The notes: generated by a model not told the origin, from the letters alone. A DNA stretch of 10,720 nt from an uncultured Altererythrobacter sp. (GCA_937950385.1 CALFEA010000052.1:1-10720), one strand, 5' to 3'. Numbered from the stretch's first letter, positions 1 to 6,906 are shown. A program made the numbers and translations.

Positions 1-1
1 C

Positions 2-1069
2 GCTGGCGGGCATGCGGTGTTTGAAATGGCGAGCGATCTCAACCGCGATTGGAATGAATTTGAATGGATGGGCAGGCTGAGCCGCGAGGCCGGCGTACCC
101 GTCACCTTTGCCGCGCTCCAGAGCATTGCCAAGGAACTGCCTCTGGATGAGCAGATCGACAAAATGCGCGCGGAGAATGACAATGGTGCCAATATTGTCG
201 CCCAGATTGCCCTGCGCGGAAACGGCATCATCATGGCGTGGCAGGGCACGGTGAATCCCTTTGCTTTCCGGCCCAGCTGGCAGGCAATCAAGGATCTGCC
301 TTGGGATGAGCAAAAGGCAAAATTGCTCGATCCGGCATTCAAAGCGCAGCTTTTGGCTGAACCCAATGATTACACCGAAGCGCCCAAAGATATGCTCGGC
401 GTGATCGCGGTCATTACCCAAGGTTGGGCGCTGCAATATGAAATGGACGATGATTTCGATTATGAGCCCGATGCCAGCGCCAGCGTAAATGCGCGCGGCA
501 ATGCAGCAGGCATCGACCCGCAAGAATATGCCTATGATATGCTGTGCGCCGATGATGCGACCGGCTTTATCTATCTGCCGATCCTGAATTATGCCGATGG
601 CAATTTGGACTTCTTGAAGCCGCTGCAAGAGGCGGATGACACGGTCAATTCGCTATCGGATGGCGGCGCGCATTGCGGCACGATTTGCGATGCGGCCAGC
701 CCCACATTCATGCTGCAACATTGGGTGCGTGACCGGAAACGCGGCGAGCGGATTACGCTGGAAAATGCGATTAAGCGCCAGTGCCTCGATACGGCGCGTT
801 TGTACGGGCTGGAGGATCGCGGTGTGCTCGCGCCCGGCTATCTCGCCGATATCAATGTCATTGATATGGACGCGCTGGAACTCGGCAAACCATGGCTCGC
901 CTTTGACCTGCCAGCGGGCGGCAAACGGTTGCTGCAAAAGGCCAAAGGCTATGTCGCAACGATCAAAAACGGCGCAGTGACTTTCCGCGATGGGCAATGG
1001 ACCGGCGAAGCGCCCGGCGGTTTGATCCGCGGGCCGCAGCGAGCGGAAATGGCTGAGGCGGCTGAGTAA
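2..1069 (+). CDS. Amidohydrolase family protein, D-aminoacylase-like (C-terminal part)
   Basis: This reading frame is open from the left edge and ends with TAA, giving 355 visible residues; the N-terminus lies outside the window. A GTG at 17 is probably internal, because the frame continues upstream of it and the usual N-terminal metal-binding His-x-His segment of the family is absent. Counting from that GTG, SDGGAH at about 214-219 is the conserved metal-binding Asp motif of the Amidohydro_3 / N-acyl-D-amino-acid deacylase group. It is followed by a typical C-terminal stretch: HW at 235-236, then GERITLENAI, DTARLYGLEDRG and APGYLADINVID. Relatives are zinc-dependent hydrolases of N-acyl-D-amino acids or related amides, but the substrate cannot be read from this fragment. 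The gene converges on the AraC-type gene with a 35-bp gap. The family is secure; the exact activity is inference. Confidence 0.88.
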   Translation, partial: AGGHAVFEMASDLNRDWNEFEWMGRLSREAGVPVTFAALQSIAKELPLDEQIDKMRAENDNGANIVAQIALRGNGIIMAWQGTVNPFAFRPSWQAIKDLPWDEQKAKLLDPAFKAQLLAEPNDYTEAPKDMLGVIAVITQGWALQYEMDDDFDYEPDASASVNARGNAAGIDPQEYAYDMLCADDATGFIYLPILNYADGNLDFLKPLQEADDTVNSLSDGGAHCGTICDAASPTFMLQHWVRDRKRGERITLENAIKRQCLDTARLYGLEDRGVLAPGYLADINVIDMDALELGKPWLAFDLPAGGKRLLQKAKGYVATIKNGAVTFRDGQWTGEAPGGLIRGPQRAEMAEAAE

Positions 1070-1104
1070 TACTTAAACCGCTGCAACAGATATGGATGCC
1101 CGTT

Positions 1105-2079
1105 TTAAGCCGCCCTATTTCCATGCCATGGCTGCGCGGCCCCAATTGAATTCCGATTCAATTCTTCCCGCCGACGCGCTTGGCGCTGCTCCAGTGCGAT
1201 AATTAGCAATGGCTTAGTTTGATTGCAAAACTTGTACGGGGTGATGCCGAAGACCGAAGCAAATTCGCGGTTCATATGGGATTGATCGAAATAGCGCAGC
1301 TTCATGTCTTCCTCTTCGCGCTCATCGGTAATTCCGCACAATTGCGCGGCCAGATCCAGTGCGCGTGCCCGCTGCATGACTTTGCGTGGCGAAAGCCCAA
1401 AATCGCGCTTCACAATCCGCTGCAATTGGCGCGGAGAAACATTCTGGCTCTCAGCAAAATTGAGCAATGATTGCGTGGGCTCAGCAAATGCTGCCAGCTC
1501 AAATGCAACTGATACCGGATCAGGCGGCGGCGGATCATGCCGCGCGATGAACCGCCTCAACGCCTCTTCTGTCGCCAAATTCCACTGCTGCGGCGAATAG
1601 TCATCGCTATACACTTCGCGAAAATCATCGGCCAACATGCCGAAGATATCAGCACGTTCGAAACTGTCGACAATCGCATCAGCCCTGCGCTTGGTCAGCG
1701 CGAACAATGCGCCAGCCCGCAAGCCAAAGCCAGCGGTCATAATGTCACCTGTGCAAGACAATGGCATGAATTTCGATTGTTGGCCGCATTGCACGGCTTC
1801 GTTTGCGTAAGGCCCGTTTTGACCGGCCCCTTTCGCGGTCCAGTGGCCATTGAACACATAGCATGTATGGATGACGTCGCTGTAAATACCGCATGACGTC
1901 AACGCGTCAGGATTACCGGCTGCTTTGACTGAGGTGAGCTGCGCAACCCAAGGCCTAAGATCAGCGCAAGGCGCGCGGTTTTCTGACGATGGCGCACCTC
2001 CGCCGGACACGCCCGAAATGGACGCAAAACCGCGCCTCGCAGCATTGAATTTGGAATTGGCTTGTTGCTTGCTACCCAT
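1105..2079 (-). CDS. AraC-family transcriptional regulator
   Basis: This is a 324-residue protein. The C-terminal third (about 204-288) is an AraC-type DNA-binding domain with two helix-turn-helix units: NVSPRQLQRIVKRDFGLSPR in the first, and FDQSHMNREFASVFGITPYKF in the second. The latter is the classic AraC signature. The N-terminal half contains HTCYVFNGHW and a Gly-Gln-Gln plus MPLSCTG stretch, resembling the ligand-sensing half of regulators that carry a DUF6597-like domain; this is family memory and no ligand can be named. I chose ATG 2079 over ATG 2112 because a GGGG ribosome-binding-like run lies 7 nt upstream of it, while 2112 has none. The first 30 or so residues are low in similarity and rich in Ser, Gly and Ala. 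It converges on the amidohydrolase gene, so it might control that gene or itself, but nothing proves this. Confidence 0.9.
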   Translation of the reverse strand: MGSKQQANSKFNAARRGFASISGVSGGGAPSSENRAPCADLRPWVAQLTSVKAAGNPDALTSCGIYSDVIHTCYVFNGHWTAKGAGQNGPYANEAVQCGQQSKFMPLSCTGDIMTAGFGLRAGALFALTKRRADAIVDSFERADIFGMLADDFREVYSDDYSPQQWNLATEEALRRFIARHDPPPPDPVSVAFELAAFAEPTQSLLNFAESQNVSPRQLQRIVKRDFGLSPRKVMQRARALDLAAQLCGITDEREEEDMKLRYFDQSHMNREFASVFGITPYKFCNQTKPLLIIALEQRQARRREELNRNSIGAAQPWHGNRAA

Positions 2080-2148
2080 TTTTTGACCCCAAGAAGGGAG
2101 CTCTCCCCTCATTCAAGCGTCGTATTACTCGAAGGGTTTGAGCAAGCG

Positions 2149-2170
2149 CCATACCGCGATCGCGGTATGG
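2149..2170. promoter_or_regulatory. Perfect 22-bp palindrome, candidate operator
   Basis: Half-site CCATACCGCGA is followed directly by its exact reverse complement, with no spacer. It lies 69 bp upstream of the chosen start of the AraC-type gene and about 185 bp upstream of the ASCH gene. A two-fold symmetric site suits a dimeric repressor. It could also form a cruciform or a hairpin, but a hairpin would have no loop and there is no T-tract. AraC proteins usually bind direct rather than inverted repeats, so the binder may be another regulator. Confidence 0.45.
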
Positions 2171-2318
2171 TCACCTGGCGCAATTGGGTGTTTAAGGCGC
2201 AATTTGGGCTATATTTTAGACATTGGAGCGAGTCGCACCGGTTGGAATTGGCCAAGCCGGCGGAGTGTATTTCGAAAGGGATTGGCGCCTTTTTACCGAC
2301 AGGCTGCTAACGACCCAT

Positions 2319-2346
2319 TTGCGGACATTGGACGATTGTATATAGT
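2319..2346 (+). promoter_or_regulatory. Possible sigma70-type promoter for the ASCH gene
   Basis: TTGCGG (2319-2324), a 16-bp spacer and TATAGT (2341-2346) form a recognisable -35/-10 pair. The start codon is at 2356, so transcription would begin within a few bases of the ATG and give a leaderless or almost leaderless mRNA. This fits the lack of a good ribosome-binding site. The -10 matches consensus at five of six positions; the -35 is weak. Confidence 0.4.
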
Positions 2347-2355
2347 GAGTTCGCC

Positions 2356-2814
2356 ATGCACAAATCAGTTGAAATCCTCTGGGAGCGATTCCGATCTATT
2401 GCCCCATCGGCGCCTGCTGCGATCCCCTCCAGCTTTCATTTTTGCGACAATAAGCGAGATGCAGATATCTGCGCAAATCTGGTTTTGGCGGGCCATAAGC
2501 GGGCGACGGCGACATCACTTGCAGAATTGGAGATTGCAGGTGAGCCCCTGCCGCAGGTAGGCGACTACGCAATTGTTACAGATTGGTCTGGCAAAGCACA
2601 GGCGATCATTCAAACCACCTCTCTCAGTATCAGGAAGTTTGGCGATATTGACGGCGATTTTGCTGCGAAGGAAGGAGAAGGCGACCTCACGCTGAAATGG
2701 TGGCGAGAAGCCCATGAAGGTTACTACAAGCGGGTTTTGGCCGGGAGTCGATACGTTGTAGACGACGAACTTGAGATAGCTTGCGAACAATTTGAACTAG
2801 TCTTGACCACATAG
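2356..2814 (+). CDS. ASCH domain-containing protein
   Basis: This is a complete 152-residue protein, the usual length for single-domain ASCH proteins of the YhfF type. Family marks are FHFCDNKRDADICANLVLAG near 27-46, then HKRATATS, then GEPLPQVGDYAIVTD. These form the beta-barrel strand and the G-K-R-A-T-like loop that lines the RNA-binding or catalytic cleft. They are followed by the EGEGDLTLKWWREAH motif near 106-120 and a C-terminal CEQFELV strand. ASCH proteins are PUA-related. Some members act on modified nucleosides (YqfB deacetylates N4-acetylcytidine) and one from Zymomonas has been reported as a ribonuclease, so an RNA- or nucleoside-directed role is likely but unspecified. No Shine-Dalgarno is obvious before the ATG. 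The gene stands alone, between the divergent AraC-type gene and a convergent membrane protein gene. Its local GC is low (about 51% by hand count over 2341-3060). Confidence 0.88.
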   Translation: MHKSVEILWERFRSIAPSAPAAIPSSFHFCDNKRDADICANLVLAGHKRATATSLAELEIAGEPLPQVGDYAIVTDWSGKAQAIIQTTSLSIRKFGDIDGDFAAKEGEGDLTLKWWREAHEGYYKRVLAGSRYVVDDELEIACEQFELVLTT

Positions 2815-2927
2815 AAGGCCCGCTTGTTTGCCTGAAAAGCCGCAGGTTTGAGGTTTGTTCACAAGGTCCAGAAACTAATAGCGGATTGTCGGTCAACGAC
2901 CCAGTTACAGACGTAGAGCGCAGTATG

Positions 2928-3287
2928 TCAGGAAGTGAAGGCTCGCCACCCCACATAAAACAAGAGGGGCAGTCCAAAAAGGTCTGCCAACGCAATTGTT
3001 TTGAGCGCACTTGGTTGCCCGAATGACAGGAATATGAAGAGAAAGCTCAACATGGAAAGAGCGGTAGCGACAACGGCTAGTTTGCGGACATTCGGATCAA
3101 GCGCTGCCCAAACGCAGATGACTGCCACAACTCCAAACAATGCGGCGCGGTGTTGCAAAAGTGCGAAATTGGGATCGTCTAAAGAAACGGAATAAAGTCG
3201 CCGTATGAGCGAGGGGGCAAAGAACGCCGCAAAGGGTGGGCCGTGGATGACGAGTCCCAATAAAGTCCAGCAGATACGTTCAATCAT
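2928..3287 (-). CDS. Small four-helix integral membrane protein
   Basis: This is a 119-residue hydrophobic protein with four likely membrane helices at about 5-27, 46-63, 69-88 and 97-115. Short polar links contain RRLY, DDPN, QHRA and LDPNVRK. Similar small inner-membrane proteins are common in alphaproteobacteria, where they carry uninformative names, and I know of no function. I preferred ATG 3287 to the upstream in-frame GTG at 3302 because GGGAG (minus strand, 3296-3300) sits 8 nt before the ATG. It follows the DUF2855 gene on the same strand after a 167-bp gap that contains a hairpin, so it is probably transcribed separately. Its 3' end faces the ASCH gene across 113 bp with no strong terminator. 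Confidence 0.75.
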   Translation of the reverse strand: MIERICWTLLGLVIHGPPFAAFFAPSLIRRLYSVSLDDPNFALLQHRAALFGVVAVICVWAALDPNVRKLAVVATALSMLSFLFIFLSFGQPSALKTIALADLFGLPLLFYVGWRAFTS

Positions 3288-3319
3288 TTGGTCAACTCCC
3301 ACGGCTTAGACCCTGATGC

Positions 3320-3338
3320 AGAAGGGCTCGACCCTTCT
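3320..3338 (-). terminator. Stem-loop, possible terminator after the DUF2855 gene
   Basis: AGAAGGG (3320-3326) and CCCTTCT (3332-3338) form a perfect 7-bp stem with a CTCGA loop. It lies about 117 bp beyond the stop codon of the DUF2855 gene and 33 bp before the membrane protein start. There is no T-tract on the minus strand, so factor-independent termination is doubtful. The rest of 3303-3454 holds nothing I recognise. Confidence 0.35.
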
Positions 3339-3454
3339 CCACTCGCCATAGCACAATTAGAAGCCTCACCGCACTGTCCGCTTTCCACCCCATTTCGAAA
3401 CGTCACGCAAACATCATCCGACGCGCAAAAGCCGACATCAATCATCGCGCACCC

Positions 3455-4543
3455 CTAAGGCTTGATCACAATTCCCTTGGCAGGATCGACATGGCCGCCG
3501 ATCATTTCCAGATAGGTCGCGCGGGCTGCTTCCAATCCGGTGTGCTCTTCGATTGTAACCGTGCCCTCCACTGCGCCTAAGAAGCCCTGCCATGCCTTGG
3601 CGACCATCGCGCCAGCTGCTGCCGGCCCGTGCGCTTTGAACAAAGCCACTGCGTGATCGGGCGCGAAGAACAATGTGGGCTTGGCCCCTGGCAATCCGCG
3701 ATCATCATTCATGCCTCCAGAACCACGATCCTCAATATGGGTCGCGCCCACAACGCAGGAATATTTGAGCATATCGCCAAAATGCTCATGCACCTTGGCC
3801 AGAACATCGGCATTGCCTGCAAAATCCACCACCACTGACGGCGCAATCGGCAGCATCCCAATCTCGCCATAGGTGATGACCTTGTCGTAAAGCCCTGTTT
3901 CCTCGGTGAAGTCAGCATTGCCTTCCGATGTCACACCAATGCGTTTGATATTTGGCGAGTTCTGCTTGGCGCAGCTGGCAAGGCCCATTGCCGTTTTGGA
4001 AGAAGCGCTGGTGAGGATCACCGCTTCTGCACCGAACCAATCATCGCTGCGCATGAAATATTCGATCAGGAAGCCGGTTTTGAACAATGGCCCAAAGATC
4101 ATCCGCTCATTCTCACGGTGCTCGTCATGTTCAGGATCAGCGGCAAGGCGCGAATATTGATTATAAATCGGGCTCATCGGTTGGCGGTAATCGGTGGTGT
4201 CGACAAAGCCGCTGTCTGACACATTGCCGGGCACGACATCCAAATGATCCGCCATGGGCAGATAGCCATAAATGCGCTCGCCCACGGTGATGTCTGCGCA
4301 ATTGCTTTCCACCACTTTGGCGTGACCCCACATCGGCACAATGCCATGACCCTCAGGCGCGGGGAAGAAATTCCAATAGCCAAACCCATCGCCCACAACC
4401 GCATAGGTGATATTATTGGTGGTGACGGAGAAGCTTTCAATTTTGAGGCGGATTGCGCCCTCGCCCAATTCACTCGGCTCAATTTGGGCCAGAGCGGCGT
4501 TGGTTAGTGCATCTTTTTGGACGTGGACTTGGGAAATCATCAT
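3455..4543 (-). CDS. DUF2855 family protein
   Basis: This 362-residue protein matches the DUF2855 family along its length. Recognisable blocks are the N-terminal TTNNITYAVVGD (41-52), YWNFFPAPEGHGIVPMWG (56-73), VGERIYGYLPMADHL (87-101) and the central GAEAVILTSASSKTAMGLA (171-189), plus DFAGNA (240-245). The order recalls medium-chain quinone or alcohol dehydrogenases: a GroES-like front, then a Rossmann-like segment whose nucleotide-binding glycine loop is replaced by SASSKTA. No catalytic activity is established for the family to my knowledge. ATG 4543 is favoured over ATG 4540 because AGGAA lies 9 nt upstream. It starts 39 bp after the GST gene on the same strand, so it is probably the last gene of the dnaN operon or of a small GST-DUF2855 unit. 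The two may act together on small electrophilic or quinone-like compounds, which is inference only. Confidence 0.85.
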   Translation of the reverse strand: MMISQVHVQKDALTNAALAQIEPSELGEGAIRLKIESFSVTTNNITYAVVGDGFGYWNFFPAPEGHGIVPMWGHAKVVESNCADITVGERIYGYLPMADHLDVVPGNVSDSGFVDTTDYRQPMSPIYNQYSRLAADPEHDEHRENERMIFGPLFKTGFLIEYFMRSDDWFGAEAVILTSASSKTAMGLASCAKQNSPNIKRIGVTSEGNADFTEETGLYDKVITYGEIGMLPIAPSVVVDFAGNADVLAKVHEHFGDMLKYSCVVGATHIEDRGSGGMNDDRGLPGAKPTLFFAPDHAVALFKAHGPAAAGAMVAKAWQGFLGAVEGTVTIEEHTGLEAARATYLEMIGGHVDPAKGIVIKP

Positions 4544-4582
4544 GGAATCAGGTTCCTCACATTTGCTGGAGAGCCTAGCGGA

Positions 4583-5209
4583 TTAATTTTCGTTTTCCCA
4601 CTGTGTTGCAGCGATGGAGGGCCGCTTGCGCATTTCCTCCATCCAATCGCTCAGCGCGGGGCATTGCGCAATGCCGGTTGCTCCATGCGGAGTTAGCTGA
4701 ACGCTGCGCAAAACCGGATACATAAATGCATCGGCAAGCGAAAACGGGCCCCGCACAAAAGCGCCATCTTTCATGATTTCCGCTTCGCAAAAACTTAGCG
4801 CACGGGCGATATCAGGCAAGGCTTTGGCGATACGCGCTTCGTCCAGCTCAATGCCCGCCAGCTTATGCATGATCCACGGCATGACGAGGCCATGCTCAAA
4901 CAGCGGAAACAGGTAATTATTGGCAATCGCGATCCACTTATCCATCACCGCGCGCATCGCTGGGTTTTGCGGCTGCAAAGCGCCATTATTATGCGCATTG
5001 TCGACATATTGCGTGATGGCGACGCTCTCATAGAGCTCCAACCCATCGACCTCGACATAAGGCACTTTGCCAAAGGGATGACGGTTGTTTTGCGAATTGG
5101 CAGCAGTCGCGATTATTGCGTGACTTACGCCCGCTTCTTCACAAGTGATCTGAACAATGCGGGTATAGGTCGAAATGACTGTGCCAAAGATTTGGAGCTG
5201 AGCAGTCAC
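4583..5209 (-). CDS. Glutathione S-transferase family protein
   Basis: This 208-residue protein has the usual cytosolic GST length. Residues 1-78 form the thioredoxin-like domain. HPFGKVPYVEVDG (44-56) contains the cis-proline (VP, 49-50) that contacts glutathione, and ES at 61-62 is the conserved pair binding its gamma-glutamyl group. The helical domain follows, with the N-capping box and hydrophobic staple in GPFSLADAFMYP (154-165; S157 and D160). S13 and T14 sit where the catalytic Ser of beta/zeta-like classes would be. There is no Cys there, so it is not an obvious Cys-type GST. The substrate is unknown. The start is GTG 5209, which overlaps the TGA of the lipoprotein gene as GTGA, and no other reasonable start preserves the first beta strand (LQIFGT). 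Translation is therefore probably coupled to the upstream gene. Confidence 0.88.
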   Translation of the reverse strand: MTAQLQIFGTVISTYTRIVQITCEEAGVSHAIIATAANSQNNRHPFGKVPYVEVDGLELYESVAITQYVDNAHNNGALQPQNPAMRAVMDKWIAIANNYLFPLFEHGLVMPWIMHKLAGIELDEARIAKALPDIARALSFCEAEIMKDGAFVRGPFSLADAFMYPVLRSVQLTPHGATGIAQCPALSDWMEEMRKRPSIAATQWENEN

Positions 5210-5544
5210 TGGCCGTCTGTTTGACCGAATAGGTTCCTATTGAATTTTATGCCTTCACCATCGAAGTTATCAACGCAGAACGGTAGTACCTGCCCTTCGA
5301 AAACAACACTCGGCATATGCACTGACACCTGACCATCTGGTTCAGCTTGAGAAGCATACTCTTCGACAAGAGCTTTACATTGAGTATCCGTTATCGCCTC
5401 ATCAGGAACATTGACTTGGACCCTTAGCCCCTCTTTTGGAGCAAGGGTCGAGGTTTCAACTTGATGCTTAGGCAATGGCTGGACGGGCTTGCCGTCGCAA
5501 CCAGTCAAAACCAGAATCGCAAAGATCAACAAAAACGAACGCAT
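5206..5544 (-). CDS. Small predicted lipoprotein of unknown function
   Basis: This is a 112-residue protein with a short signal peptide and lipobox LTGC at 13-16, so Cys16 is the predicted lipidated residue. Asp17 at the +2 position is the classic E. coli signal for staying in the inner membrane; whether that rule applies here is uncertain. The mature part is short, acidic and polar, with a Pro-rich linker near 20-26 and two further cysteines (56, 90) that could form a disulfide. I recognise no family. ATG 5544 shares its A with the dnaN TGA (TGATG), and the gene ends in a GTGA overlap with the GST gene, so it is stitched on both sides. Hand-counted GC is about 48% over 5221-5520, below most of the neighbouring sequence, which suggests a newer or fast-evolving gene. 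Confidence 0.75.
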   Translation of the reverse strand: MRSFLLIFAILVLTGCDGKPVQPLPKHQVETSTLAPKEGLRVQVNVPDEAITDTQCKALVEEYASQAEPDGQVSVHMPSVVFEGQVLPFCVDNFDGEGIKFNRNLFGQTDGQ

Positions 5545-6671
5545 CAAACCCGCATTGGCATCAGGACATAAAGCGCAGGGCTTTTCTCGCTTTCGCGGAT
5601 CAATGTCGGTGCGCCCGCATCGGCCAGATGCAGCTCGACCAAATCGCTGTCGATCTGGTTCAAAATGTCTTTGAGATAATTGGCGTTAAAGCCGATTTCC
5701 ATCTCATCAGAACCATATTCGCCCGCCAATTCCTCGGCCGCTGTGCCATTGTCTGGCGATGTGACAGACAAGGTAACTTTGTCGGTGCTCAGCCCCATTT
5801 TGACAGCGCGGGTTTTCTCTGTGGCGATGGTCGCAACGCGGTCGACGCCTTGGAAGAAGCTCTTCGGGTCCACTTTCAGCAATTTGTCATTTCCGGTCGG
5901 GATGACGCGGCTGTAATCGGGAAATGTTCCGTCGATCAATTTGGAGGTCAGGACAACGCCGCCCTCGCCGCCAAGCGTGAAGCGGATCTTGCTAGCGGAC
6001 AGATCGATTTGAACATTGCCGTCCAGCGATTCTTCCAGCAATTTGCGCAATTCTGCGACCGCTTTGCGCGGTACGATAACGTCCGGCATGCCATCGGCGC
6101 CCTCTGGACGGGCCAGCGTGAAACGGGCGAGCCGGTGGCCGTCTGTTGCAGCGGCTTTTAGCACTGGCTTATCGTCATCTGTCACGTGCAAGAATATGCC
6201 GTTGAGATAATAGCGTGTCTCTTCAGTGGAGATAGCAAAGCGTGTGCGATCAACCATTTCCGCCAATGTCTTAGCAGGAAGCTCGAAGCTGGTAGGCAGG
6301 TCGCCTTCGACAATTACGGGGAAATCATCGCGCGGCAAGGTCGGCAATTTGAACCGGCTGCGGCCTGCTTTCACTTCCATCCGATTGTCGCCTGTTTCCA
6401 GGCTGACCTGTGCGCCATCGGGCAATTTGCGCGCAATATCGAAGAGCAAATGCGCCGACACTGTGATCGCGCCAGCGGTTTCGACAGAGGCAGCGGCCAT
6501 ATTCTCGGTCACTTGCAGATCGAGATCGGTTGCCATCACTTTGAGTGATCCGCTTTCATCCGCTTCAATCAGCACGTTGGAGAGGATGGGGATCGTGTTG
6601 CGCCGCTCCACCACAGATTGCACGTGGGAGAGACACTTTAGCAGTGTTGCGCGTTCGATTGTGGCCTTCAT
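5544..6671 (-). CDS. dnaN: DNA polymerase III subunit beta (sliding clamp)
   Basis: DnaN forms a ring-shaped dimer that encircles DNA and tethers polymerase III and other repair and replication proteins. This copy has 375 residues, close to the usual 366-375, with three clamp domains. It begins MKATIERATLL, followed by VVERRNTIPILSNVL (20-34) and ATDLDLQV (47-54). The second domain carries TRYYLNGIFLH and ATDGHRLARF, and the protein ends ALYVLMPMRV, the conserved C-terminus that helps form the client-binding pocket. ATG 6671 is chosen over the in-frame ATG 6686 because alphaproteobacterial clamps start at MK-x-TIER. No strong Shine-Dalgarno is visible for either. The gene is not beside dnaA or recF here. 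Instead it leads a run of lipoprotein, GST and DUF2855 genes, with a TGATG overlap to the first. Confidence 0.97.
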   Translation of the reverse strand: MKATIERATLLKCLSHVQSVVERRNTIPILSNVLIEADESGSLKVMATDLDLQVTENMAAASVETAGAITVSAHLLFDIARKLPDGAQVSLETGDNRMEVKAGRSRFKLPTLPRDDFPVIVEGDLPTSFELPAKTLAEMVDRTRFAISTEETRYYLNGIFLHVTDDDKPVLKAAATDGHRLARFTLARPEGADGMPDVIVPRKAVAELRKLLEESLDGNVQIDLSASKIRFTLGGEGGVVLTSKLIDGTFPDYSRVIPTGNDKLLKVDPKSFFQGVDRVATIATEKTRAVKMGLSTDKVTLSVTSPDNGTAAEELAGEYGSDEMEIGFNANYLKDILNQIDSDLVELHLADAGAPTLIRESEKSPALYVLMPMRV

Positions 6672-6770
6672 TGGGTTTCTACTCATGCCCTAAAAGCGCG
6701 GAGCCAATGCGTTCCAATCGGCTGGAATCACCTTGGGATGCGCGCGAGTTAACTTAAGCGAAGGTGTAGC

Positions 6771-6872
6771 GCGCTGGGTATCAGCGCAGCAAGGCGGCGA
6801 AGGATGCTAGACCGCCTTCTTTGGGGATAAAGTCGCTGAGATGGGCTCTATGCGCCTGAGATAGGCGTTTTT
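6771..6872. other. Cluster of three stem-loops between fabG and dnaN
   Basis: The 235-bp spacer 6672-6906 holds no gene that I can see, but has three simple hairpins. GCGCTG/CAGCGC lies at 6771-6787 with a 5-nt loop. AAGGCGG/CCGCCTT lies at 6791-6818 with a 14-nt loop. CGCCT/AGGCG lies at 6853-6867 with loop GAGAT and is followed on the plus strand by five T (6868-6872). Only the last looks like a factor-independent terminator, and it points away from dnaN, on the strand antisense to fabG. On the minus strand these structures would lie in the fabG 3' region or the dnaN leader. I could not find a convincing dnaN promoter. Confidence 0.35.
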
Positions 6873-6906
6873 ACCTATATCAACCCTGTTAAAGTCCAGC
6901 CCCGTT

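Noticed and set aside
2062..2560. Two plus-strand ORFs (82 and 140 codons) across the AraC/ASCH spacer
   Set aside because: They run through the palindrome and into the ASCH gene in another frame, with no recognisable protein features.
2815..2927. Terminator between the convergent ASCH and membrane protein genes
   Set aside because: Only 4-bp stems (CCTG/CAGG and GGTC/GACC) without T-tracts; too weak to call.
5475..6161. 228-codon plus-strand ORF antisense to dnaN
   Set aside because: It overlaps an unmistakable sliding clamp gene, and its protein is low-complexity with no family signature.
6822..6830. Near-match to a DnaA box (TTATCCCCA on the minus strand) upstream of dnaN
   Set aside because: A single site with one mismatch to TTATCCACA, no AT-rich unwinding region and no further boxes; not evidence of an origin.
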